In this document: one piece after another, positions 1-5,057 of the stretch
Layout of the letters: each line of letters opens with the position of its first letter
How positions within the stretch are numbered: the first letter of the stretch is position 1
Source of the DNA: Eubacteriales bacterium
Lineage (GTDB): Bacteria > Bacillota > Clostridia > Peptostreptococcales > Anaerovoracaceae
Direction: 5' to 3'
Assembly: GCA_029098205.1 (NCBI GenBank)
Contig: JAQXNW010000126.1
Span: 1 to 6,301 of the forward strand
DNA: 6,301 nt
Notes under the pieces: generated by a model
Database searches by the model: none
The model's input: the letters and a program-made list of their open reading frames with translations, nothing else
What the model was told of the DNA's origin: nothing
Made by a program: the position numbers and the translations under genes

Positions 1-2
1 GA

Positions 3-26
3 ACTCCCCCTCAAATGGGGGGGAGT
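3..26. repeat. G/C-rich hairpin with 8-bp stem
   Basis: ACTCCCCC (3-10) pairs perfectly with GGGGGAGT (19-26) around an 8-nt loop. There is no T-run directly after it on either strand within the window, so it is a stable stem without a clear terminator signature. It is the outermost of three hairpins in the gene-free stretch 1-184 and may belong to a transcript or gene end lying to the left of the window. Confidence 0.4.
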
Positions 27-34
27 ACGCTCTG

Positions 35-82
35 AAATGCCTGATGCAGGATCAAAGCCCAATTATTCTGCTCAGGCATTTT
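35..82. terminator. Long imperfect hairpin, candidate (possibly bidirectional) terminator
   Basis: AAATGCCTGA (35-44) pairs perfectly with TCAGGCATTT (72-81). After a single bulged T (45), GCAGGAT (46-52) pairs with ATTCTGC (65-71), including one G-U pair, leaving a 12-nt loop. The total is about 17 bp. On the plus strand the stem runs into TTTTGTATAC, a short U-tract, so it may end a plus-strand gene located left of the window. It also lies about 100 bp downstream of the SDR stop on the minus strand and could serve that transcript too, although the U-tract on that side (ATTTCAG) is poor. The structure is clear; the function is inferred. Confidence 0.45.
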
Positions 83-100
83 GTATACAAGAAAAGAGGC

Positions 101-124
101 TGCCGCACCCGGCATAATTTTTTG
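101..124 (+). terminator. Small hairpin with T-run, weak candidate terminator
   Basis: TGCCG (101-105) pairs with CGGCA (110-114) around a 4-nt loop. On the plus strand it is followed by TAATTTTTTG. Read on the minus strand, the same stem is followed by GCCTCTTTTCTT and could help terminate the SDR transcript that ends at 185. The stem is only 5 bp, so either role is tentative. Confidence 0.3.
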
Positions 125-184
125 CCTAATGCAACAGCCCCCCGATTTTCAGTCGGTGTTATTTAAGATATTAAGAATGCGCGG

Positions 185-961
185 TTACAGGCAGGTGAAT
201 CCGCCGTCGACAGGAATCGCAGCACCTGTGATATACGAAGATTCTTCCGCTGCGAGGAAAATCGCCGCGGAATCGATCTCCTGCGGATTTCCGTACCGTT
301 CTTCCGGAATCACAAGATTGGAATACGCTTTGAAGTCCGGAGAATCCAGCGTTGTCTGGGTTTCCGGATTGTTGAAGAATCCCGGACAGATTGCATTTAC
401 GGTAATTCCATATTTCCCCCATTCCGCAGCCAGCGAACGAGTGAGATTTACGACGCCGCCTTTCGCGGTATGATAGGAGGAAGAACCTGCAATTTTCGTG
501 CCTACGAGTCCGTAAATCGACGCGACGTTGATGATTCTTCCGTAGCGGTTCGGAATCATTGAACGTTTCGCAGCTTCGCGGCACATCCGGAAGGTTCCGA
601 ATAAATCAATGTTAAGTTCAGTCCCGAACTGTTCGTCTGTCATGTCTTCCGCCGGCATGATGTCTCCGACTCCCGCGTTATTAATCAGGATATCGATTTT
701 ACCGAATTCTTTCATGATTTTCGCGACGGTTTTGTCCACTTGGCCGGAATCAGCAATATCACAGCGGAGCGGTAACGCCTTAACAGAATATTCGCTTTCG
801 AGCGTGTCAGCTACTTCTTCTATTTTATTCTGTCTTCTCGCGATCGGAACGATGTTTGCGCCCTGATTGGCGAGCGCTTTCGCCATTTCTATGCCGTGCC
901 CGGCTGAGCATCCGGTAATGACGGCGGTCCTTCCGCTGAGATCAAAAAAGTTCTTCTTCAT
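185..961 (-). CDS. Short-chain dehydrogenase/reductase (SDR family oxidoreductase)
   Basis: Classical SDR of 258 aa, the usual length for the family; a soluble cytoplasmic NAD(P)-dependent oxidoreductase with a single Rossmann domain. Visible motifs are the cofactor glycine motif T16-G-C-S-A-G-H-G23, NNAG at 94-97, the helix-4 Asn N117, and the catalytic Ser-Tyr-Lys set S148, Y163, K167 (YHTAK). The C-terminus carries the family-typical PVDGG. Two arginines after the second beta strand (R42, R43) favour NADP(H) over NAD(H). Overall it resembles gluconate 5-dehydrogenase and 3-oxoacyl-ACP reductase type SDRs, but the substrate cannot be told from sequence, and no neighbour suggests one. The ATG at 961 is supported by AGGAGG at 971-976, 9 nt upstream. 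It has its own promoter, so it need not depend on the ATPase gene upstream, though read-through is possible because no terminator separates them. No frameshift or missing active-site residue was seen. Confidence 0.95.
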   Translation of the reverse strand: MKKNFFDLSGRTAVITGCSAGHGIEMAKALANQGANIVPIARRQNKIEEVADTLESEYSVKALPLRCDIADSGQVDKTVAKIMKEFGKIDILINNAGVGDIMPAEDMTDEQFGTELNIDLFGTFRMCREAAKRSMIPNRYGRIINVASIYGLVGTKIAGSSSYHTAKGGVVNLTRSLAAEWGKYGITVNAICPGFFNNPETQTTLDSPDFKAYSNLVIPEERYGNPQEIDSAAIFLAAEESSYITGAAIPVDGGFTCL

Positions 962-970
962 ATGCTAGTT

Positions 971-976
971 CCTCCT
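971..976 (-). promoter_or_regulatory. Ribosome binding site of the SDR gene
   Basis: Minus-strand AGGAGG, a full Shine-Dalgarno core, lies 9 nt before the ATG at 961. It fixes the SDR start and suggests efficient initiation. Confidence 0.85.
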
Positions 977-983
977 AAGTGTT

Positions 984-1014
984 CGGAAGGAGCGGTTAAG
1001 ACCGCCTTCTTCCG
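984..1014 (-). promoter_or_regulatory. Leader hairpin just upstream of the SDR ribosome binding site
   Basis: An inner stem GCGGT/ACCGC (992-996 with 1001-1005, 4-nt loop) is capped by an outer 6-bp stem CGGAAG/CTTCCG (984-989 with 1009-1014), separated by a small asymmetric internal loop. It ends 7 nt before the AGGAGG. There is no U-tract, so it is not an intrinsic terminator. It could be an mRNA-stabilising 5' structure or a translation-control element, or incidental. I recognised no known riboswitch class in the leader. Confidence 0.35.
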
Positions 1015-1083
1015 GGATACTGGCCGTAAAATGAAAAGATAACGGTTCGTAACATTCTTTCCGGATGGAATCCTTTTCTTAAA

Positions 1084-1112
1084 ATAATATAGGAATTCTG
1101 CGTATCCGTCAA
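1084..1112 (-). promoter_or_regulatory. SigA/sigma70-type promoter of the SDR gene
   Basis: Minus-strand -35 TTGACG (1112-1107), exactly 17 bp spacer, -10 TATTAT (1089-1084). Transcription would start near 1077 and give a leader of about 115 nt. The -35 begins only 9 bp after the ATPase stop codon, so the SDR gene has an independent promoter immediately at the end of the preceding gene. Confidence 0.75.
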
Positions 1113-1121
1113 TTCTTAGGA

Positions 1122-3725
1122 TTATTTTTCGTTTTTGTACCGGATTCTCTTTTCGATCTGAATGACTAAAGTCGGAAGGAAAGCCAGAATCCATACGTAA
1201 AGCAGCAGCCTTGCGTCAATCGGAGCGATGCCGAATGCTGTGTGGAAGAACGGCAGCAGCAAAATGAGGTGAAGCAGTACAGCTCCCAGAACAAAGGCTC
1301 CAATCGTATAAATGTTGGAGAAGAATCCGAGGCGGAATATGTCCTCACGCCCGCGGCAGTTGAAGCCGTGGAACAGTCTTGCCAGGCAAAGTACCGAGAA
1401 TGCCATGGTGGACGCGCCGACTGCGCCAATTCCCCGTGCGTCAACCCATGGGAAAGAGCCCAGTCCGACAAAGTACGCGAGAATCGTTGCGATGGAGATA
1501 AGAAGTCCGGTTCCGCCGATGCTTTTCAGCGTTTCCTTGTTCAGCACGGATTCCGTCCGTTTTCTTGGTTTGTCATTCAGCAGTGTTTTATCCAGCGGCT
1601 CCATGCTGATCGCAAGCGCCGGAAGACTGTCTGTGATCAAATTAATGAATAGAAGCTGCACTGCTGTAAACGGCAGAGGAAGTCCGAGAAGCGACGTAAA
1701 GAGGACCGCAACGATTGCGGCCGCATTTCCGGACAGAAGGAACCGGATCGCGTTCTTGATATTGTTGTAAACGCCGCGTCCGTTCAGGACGGCCTTCACG
1801 ATGGTCGCGAAGTTGTCGTCGGTCAGAATCATGGAAGCGGAATCCTTTGCCACTTCGGTTCCGGTGATTCCCATCGCGATCCCGACATCCGCGGATTTCA
1901 GCGCGGGTCCGTCGTTTACGCCGTCTCCGGTCATGGCGACAATATGACCATGGCTCTGCCACGCCTGAACGATGCGGATTTTGTTATCCGGAGACACTCT
2001 TGCGTAAACGCTGATCTTCTCGAGATTCTGATTCAGTTCCTCTTCACTCATCTGATCTAGTTCCGGTCCGGTCACAGCCAGATCTCCTTCACGGAGGATG
2101 CCGATCCGTTTCGCGATCGCGGAGGCCGTCACCTTATGATCACCGGTGATCATAATCGGCTTGATTCCCGCGGCGATGCAGTCGGAGACAGCCTTCATAG
2201 ATTCTTCGCGTGGAGGGTCCATCTCCGCCATTAATCCCAGGTATGTGAAATCGCCTTCGTCTTCCGGAGAAATCGACCGTTCTTCTCCGATTTCCTTCAT
2301 GGCGAATCCGAGGATTCGAAGCCCGTGATTGGATAAGTCAAAGTTTTCGTCGCTGATGTTTTTCTTCTCTTCTTCAGTCAAAGAATAAGTGCTTCCGAGA
2401 ATGACATCGATCGCGCCTTTTGTGAACATGATATATTTCCCGTCGACATAATGAAGCGTGCTCATCAGTTTCCGGTCGGAATCGAAGGGAACCTCCGCCA
2501 GACGTGGATATTTCGACAAAGTTTTGTCCAGCGTCTCATTTCCTTTTAATTTAATGAAATTTTCCAGGAACGCGCTTTCGGTTGGATCGCCGATATATTC
2601 TCCGTCCGCGATTTTCGAGTCGTTGCAGAGAACGGATGCGAGCAGCATGAGTCTCCCGTTTTCCGCGTATGCGTCCGTGTATTCCACCGTCATTTTGTTC
2701 TGTGTCAGAGTCCCGGTTTTGTCAGAACAGATTACTGAGACGCATCCCAGGCCTTCCACCGCGTTCAGGTCTTTAATAATAGCATTCTGTTCCGCCATCC
2801 GTCCGGTTCCGATTGCAAGAGAAATTGTGATGATAGAGGCCAGAGCTTCCGGGATCGCAGCGACGGCCAGCGCTACGGCAAAGAGGAGGGAAGGAAGCAG
2901 TCCGAATCCGCGGAAATATTCAAGAAGGAATACGACGAACGAAATCACCATGATCGCTGCTGAAAGTTTCCGGCTGAAGTTGTCCATCGTCACCTGAAGC
3001 GGCGTTTTCCGTTCGCCGGTATCGTTCATCAGCTGTGCGATGCGGCCCAGTTCAGTTCCGCTTCCGACAGATGTGACGATCGCTTTCGCGCGGCCGTACG
3101 TTACCAGTGTCCCGGAGAAGACCATGTTCTTCTGATCGCCCAGCGCGACGGATTCGCCTTTCGAACATTGGAAAGACGCGTTCTTCTCCGCGTTCAGAGA
3201 TTCTCCGGTGAGCGAGCTTTCGTTTGTTTTCAGTGTGTAGGATTCCAGAAGCCGCGCGTCTCCCGGAATGATGTCCCCGGCGTCCAGCGTTATGATATCT
3301 CCGCATACGAGATCCTCGGCGGGGATCACTTCCAGCTTTCCGCCCCGGATGACTTTCGCCTGCGGGGAAGAAAGCTTCTTAAGACTTTCCAGTGATTTCT
3401 GCGCCTTGAAATACTGCACCGTACCCAGGATCGCGTTTAGAATAAGCACTGCAAGAATGACCGCTGTGCTGGAACGGTCGCCGGTTGCGGCGGAAATTAA
3501 GGCTGCAATGATAAGAATGATTACGAGAAGATCCTTGAACTGCCCGAAAAATACGGCTATGAATCCCTTCTTCTTCGCTTCCTGAAGTTTATTTTCCCCG
3601 TATTCAATTCGGTTTTTCGCAATCTGGTCTTCCGAAAGTCCCGTCTCAGAGGAAGAGAAGATCTGAAAGATCTCTTCGGAACTCCGATCGTAATAAGTTT
3701 TTTTGGTTTCGTTTGTTTTTTCCAT
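1122..3725 (-). CDS. P-type cation-translocating ATPase, Mn2+-riboswitch controlled (probable Mn2+/Ca2+ exporter)
   Basis: Complete P2A-like ATPase of 867 aa, a plasma-membrane pump that uses ATP to expel divalent cations. An N-terminal cation-ATPase segment (about 10-60) is followed by M1-M2 (about 63-105), the actuator domain with TGES at 173-176, and M3-M4 (about 255-308) with the ion-site motif IPEAL at 291-295. The P domain has DKTGT with phosphorylated D335, the N domain has KGA (436-438), then TGDH (527-530) and TGDGVNDGP (599-607), ending in six C-terminal membrane segments (about 660-857). Against SERCA, site II residues are kept (E293, N695, D699) and M5 N667 is present, but E771 aligns with A670 and E908 with R783, so one ion per cycle is likely. 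The ATG at 3725 is preferred, with AGGA at 3735-3738; an in-frame TTG at 3824 lies at the edge of the terminator and would add an unrelated leader. Annotation pipelines would probably call it a Ca2+ ATPase; the riboswitch argues for manganese physiology, as for L. lactis YoaB. Confidence 0.93.
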   Translation of the reverse strand: MEKTNETKKTYYDRSSEEIFQIFSSSETGLSEDQIAKNRIEYGENKLQEAKKKGFIAVFFGQFKDLLVIILIIAALISAATGDRSSTAVILAVLILNAILGTVQYFKAQKSLESLKKLSSPQAKVIRGGKLEVIPAEDLVCGDIITLDAGDIIPGDARLLESYTLKTNESSLTGESLNAEKNASFQCSKGESVALGDQKNMVFSGTLVTYGRAKAIVTSVGSGTELGRIAQLMNDTGERKTPLQVTMDNFSRKLSAAIMVISFVVFLLEYFRGFGLLPSLLFAVALAVAAIPEALASIITISLAIGTGRMAEQNAIIKDLNAVEGLGCVSVICSDKTGTLTQNKMTVEYTDAYAENGRLMLLASVLCNDSKIADGEYIGDPTESAFLENFIKLKGNETLDKTLSKYPRLAEVPFDSDRKLMSTLHYVDGKYIMFTKGAIDVILGSTYSLTEEEKKNISDENFDLSNHGLRILGFAMKEIGEERSISPEDEGDFTYLGLMAEMDPPREESMKAVSDCIAAGIKPIMITGDHKVTASAIAKRIGILREGDLAVTGPELDQMSEEELNQNLEKISVYARVSPDNKIRIVQAWQSHGHIVAMTGDGVNDGPALKSADVGIAMGITGTEVAKDSASMILTDDNFATIVKAVLNGRGVYNNIKNAIRFLLSGNAAAIVAVLFTSLLGLPLPFTAVQLLFINLITDSLPALAISMEPLDKTLLNDKPRKRTESVLNKETLKSIGGTGLLISIATILAYFVGLGSFPWVDARGIGAVGASTMAFSVLCLARLFHGFNCRGREDIFRLGFFSNIYTIGAFVLGAVLLHLILLLPFFHTAFGIAPIDARLLLYVWILAFLPTLVIQIEKRIRYKNEK

Positions 3726-3828
3726 ATTTTCCCGTCCTGTCTGTCTTTTAGACTGAATGGTTTGGCAAGCGGTCCGCCGGATTTCTGCTTCCCGGACGCG
3801 GTTTTTCTGCGGATGAATCAGCAAAGAT

Positions 3829-3875
3829 AAAAAAAGAGACTTTTAAGGGCAGACAAAACCGCCCTTAAAAGTCTC
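3829..3875 (-). terminator. Riboswitch intrinsic terminator (expression platform)
   Basis: On the minus strand, a perfect 15-bp stem (GAGACTTTTAAGGGC, 3875-3861, with its complement 3850-3836) closes a 10-nt loop and is followed by seven T (3835-3829). This is a textbook Rho-independent terminator placed about 100 nt before the ATPase ATG. Its 5' arm contains the CTTTTAAG segment (3871-3864) that forms the 3' side of the aptamer P1 helix, so terminator and folded aptamer are mutually exclusive. Known family behaviour and this geometry predict that metal binding gives antitermination and turns the ATPase on. Confidence 0.93.
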
Positions 3876-3970
3876 GCTGTTTCATGCAGGCGCGGGCATT
3901 CACAGAATGCCGTGATTGACGCGGTCTGCCGCAGGAATGATTTGATCCTGCCGCTACTCCCCTTCAAGTT
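3864..3970 (-). promoter_or_regulatory. yybP-ykoY family Mn2+ riboswitch aptamer
   Basis: The minus-strand RNA opens with the family signature GGGGAGTAGC (3962-3953) and closes with AGCGAGACTTTT (3878-3867). P1 pairs CTTGAAGG (3968-3961) with CTTTTAAG (3871-3864), 8 bp with two G-U pairs. P2 is GCAGGA/TCCTGC (3951-3946 with 3936-3931). The long P3 arm pairs GCAG and CGCG (3929-3926, 3923-3920) with CGCG and CTGC (3894-3891, 3889-3886). It carries a one-sided TCAATCAC loop (3919-3912), which matches the conserved L3 loop that docks against L1 to form the metal site, and a terminal stem GGCATTC/GAATGCC (3911-3905 with 3901-3895). P4 is reduced to CTG/CAG (3889-3887 with 3879-3877), competing with part of P3. 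The family is established as an Mn2+ sensor controlling exporters such as MntP, Alx-type proteins and P-type ATPases. Identification is by eye from consensus and fold, and is strong. Confidence 0.93.
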
Positions 3971-3976
3971 AATGAA

Positions 3977-4005
3977 AATATAGCATGGAGGAAGAAAAAA
4001 TTCAA
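3977..4005 (-). promoter_or_regulatory. SigA/sigma70-type promoter of the riboswitch-ATPase transcript
   Basis: Minus-strand -35 TTGAAT (4005-4000), 17-bp spacer, -10 TATATT (3982-3977). The predicted start near 3970 coincides with the first base of the aptamer (AACTTGAAGGGG), so the riboswitch sits at the very 5' end of the mRNA. The leader to the ATG at 3725 is about 245 nt. Confidence 0.8.
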
Positions 4006-4022
4006 GTTTGTTTTTGCCGGAG

Positions 4023-4043
4023 CCGGAAAGGAACGTTTTCCGG
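4023..4043. repeat. Inverted repeat between divergent promoters, possible operator
   Basis: CCGGAAA (4023-4029) and TTTCCGG (4037-4043) are perfect inverted copies 7 bp apart, extendable by one G-U pair at RNA level. The element lies about 17 bp upstream of the -35 of the ATPase promoter and just upstream of the proposed ylmH -10. There is no T-run, so it is not a terminator. The position would suit a DNA-binding regulator acting on one or both promoters, but CCGGAA is very common in this genome's coding sequence, so chance is a real alternative. It does not match MntR or Fur sites I know. Confidence 0.3.
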
Positions 4044-4052
4044 GTTCGAATG

Positions 4053-4061
4053 TGATACACT
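4053..4061 (+). promoter_or_regulatory. Possible extended -10 promoter for ylmH
   Basis: TGATACACT combines an extended TG motif (4053-4054) with the -10-like TACACT (4056-4061). No good -35 is found at 16-18 bp. Transcription would start near 4068, at the first base pair of the leader hairpin, giving a leader of about 110 nt before the ATG at 4178. This is the best plus-strand candidate I can see in the intergenic region. Confidence 0.35.
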
Positions 4062-4068
4062 GTTTAAG

Positions 4069-4087
4069 CGGGTCACCTGAAGACCCG
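4069..4087 (+). promoter_or_regulatory. Hairpin at the 5' end of the proposed ylmH leader
   Basis: CGGGTC (4069-4074) pairs perfectly with GACCCG (4082-4087) around a 7-nt loop (ACCTGAA). It is followed by purine-rich sequence with no U-tract, so it is not an intrinsic terminator. It could be a 5' stabilising stem or a protein-binding leader element. Confidence 0.35.
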
Positions 4088-4110
4088 ATGCGGAACAGGA
4101 AAGAAAAAAT

Positions 4111-4136
4111 CGGTTTTCAGGGAAAACAGAAAACTG
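4111..4136 (+). promoter_or_regulatory. Mutually exclusive small stems in the ylmH leader
   Basis: Two alternative foldings share the same 5' arm: GTTTT (4113-4117) with AAAAC (4123-4127), or the longer CGGTTTTC (4111-4118) with GAAAACTG (4129-4136, one G-U pair). The A-rich repeat AAAACAGAAAAC makes this possible. Alternative stems can signal regulation, but these are A/U-rich and may be chance in purine-rich leader sequence. No ligand class is recognised. Confidence 0.2.
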
Positions 4137-4177
4137 GGTTTGAGATGAGCATTAAGTAAGAAAGAAGAAATTTGAGT

Positions 4178-5029
4178 ATGAATGAAACCAGAATGATTCT
4201 CCGGAAAGCGGAAGAAAAAATCATGCTTTGTGAAAAAGAATATGCGATCGAATGTACGGACTTTCTGGATCCGCTCCAGGGATCCTGTGTCCGCCAGGGG
4301 CTTCATCTGGGGAAAGGGGAGCCTCTTTCGGTCTCGGGCAGAATCATCGGAGAAAAATACGTGTACCGCAGCATGACGCTGGTATTCACCGGAGGATATG
4401 AAGATGCAGAAAGGCAGATTTTAGCGGTTCTTCCGGAATATATTCTTCCGGAGACGATTCTGGATCCAGAGGAAATTTTAAATAATTCGGATCTGGAAAT
4501 CCTGAAGGCGGTCCGTTTTACGCATAAGCAGAATGCGGCGCGCGGATTCGGCGGTGGAGCGCTCGGTCACAGGGATTATCTGGGAGCGATGATGGGGCTG
4601 GGAATTCGGCGGGAGGTGACAGGAGATATCCTTGTCCGGGAAGATGGAGCGGACTGCATGGTCCTTCCCAGAATGGCGGAATATGTGGCGGAGAATCTTA
4701 CGAAAGCGGGGAGAGCCGGACTTACGGCGGAGACAATCCCGGTTCTGGATGTTCTTCCTCCGGAAGATAAAGGAGAAGAGATTGTCTGCACGCTGGCATC
4801 GCTCCGGCTGGATAACGCTTTGGCCGCCGCGTTTCATATTTCACGGACGGAAGCGAAAAAGGCCATCGGGGAAGGGCTTGTATTCGTAGATCATAGAGAA
4901 GCGGAAAAAGCGGATCAGGAGGTGGGCGGGGGTGCCCTTCTCGTGATCCGCCATAAAGGGAGAGTCCGTCTTCGTGAAATATCCGGCGAGACCAGAAAAG
5001 GCCGGATCCGCTGTATTTTCGTAAAATAG
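4178..5029 (+). CDS. ylmH: YlmH/RqcP-like S4-domain RNA-binding protein
   Basis: Cytoplasmic protein of 283 aa, slightly longer than B. subtilis YlmH (about 257 aa). The N-terminal YlmH domain shows TDFLDP (27-32) and the FTGGYEDAER segment (70-79). Next comes the hallmark HRDYLGAMMGLGIRRE (131-146) with GDILV (149-153). The S4 RNA-binding domain (about 206-270) begins SLRLDNALAAAF and includes the ISRTEAKKAI helix and the EGLVFVDH strand. In B. subtilis the orthologue (RqcP) binds stalled 50S-peptidyl-tRNA complexes and supports alanine tailing by RqcH in ribosome quality control; that role here is inferred from family membership. YlmH usually sits in the sepF-ylmG-ylmH-divIVA division cluster, but here it stands alone, divergent from the ATPase and convergent with the acyl-CoA synthetase. 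The ATG at 4178 is preferred; a TTG at 4172 is in frame. The purine-rich AAGAAAGAAG (4158-4167) is the only, weak, ribosome binding site for either. Confidence 0.88.
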   Translation: MNETRMILRKAEEKIMLCEKEYAIECTDFLDPLQGSCVRQGLHLGKGEPLSVSGRIIGEKYVYRSMTLVFTGGYEDAERQILAVLPEYILPETILDPEEILNNSDLEILKAVRFTHKQNAARGFGGGALGHRDYLGAMMGLGIRREVTGDILVREDGADCMVLPRMAEYVAENLTKAGRAGLTAETIPVLDVLPPEDKGEEIVCTLASLRLDNALAAAFHISRTEAKKAIGEGLVFVDHREAEKADQEVGGGALLVIRHKGRVRLREISGETRKGRIRCIFVK

Positions 5030-5057
5030 GAAGGAAACGTACCTAAAGAAGCGGATC
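5005..5057. repeat. Inverted repeat spanning the convergent gene ends
   Basis: GATCCGC (5005-5011) and GCGGATC (5051-5057) are perfect inverted copies flanking the end of ylmH and the stop of the acyl-CoA synthetase gene. Inside lies a second stem, TATTTT/AAAATA (5014-5019 with 5023-5028), over the ylmH stop. No U-tract of consequence follows on either strand, so a bidirectional terminator is only a weak suggestion. The two genes end 27 bp apart, and nothing else resembling a terminator is visible. Confidence 0.25.

Noticed and set aside
17..23. Run of seven G as a G-quadruplex
   Set aside because: There is a single G-run with no further G-tracts nearby; it is better explained as one arm of the 3-26 hairpin.
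81..473. Plus-strand open frame of 130 codons overlapping the 3' part of the SDR gene
   Set aside because: Most of it is antisense to the conserved SDR C-terminal half and it starts inside the hairpin region without a ribosome binding site.
1242..1770. Overlapping plus-strand open frames of 136 and 152 codons inside the ATPase gene
   Set aside because: They lie antisense to well-conserved ATPase motifs, have no recognisable domain, and overlap each other; shadows of the real gene.
2458..2997. Plus-strand open frame of 179 codons opposite the ATPase
   Set aside because: Compositionally it is the mirror of the membrane and catalytic coding sequence (Ser/Arg-rich), with no family resemblance and no credible start signals.
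3726..3824. N-terminal extension of the ATPase to a TTG codon at 3824
   Set aside because: The TTG sits almost at the terminator T-run, has no ribosome binding site, and the added 33 residues are basic and unlike any ATPase N-terminus. The ATG at 3725 has an AGGA 9 nt upstream.
4023..4043. Recurrent CCGGAA/TTCCGG words across the window as a possible dispersed regulatory repeat
   Set aside because: They mostly fall in coding sequence as Pro-Glu or Ser-Gly codons and reflect codon preference. Only the copy pair in the divergent intergenic region was kept, at low confidence.
4069..4087. Hairpin read as an intrinsic terminator between the divergent genes
   Set aside because: No U-tract follows on either strand, and no transcript is expected to end there.
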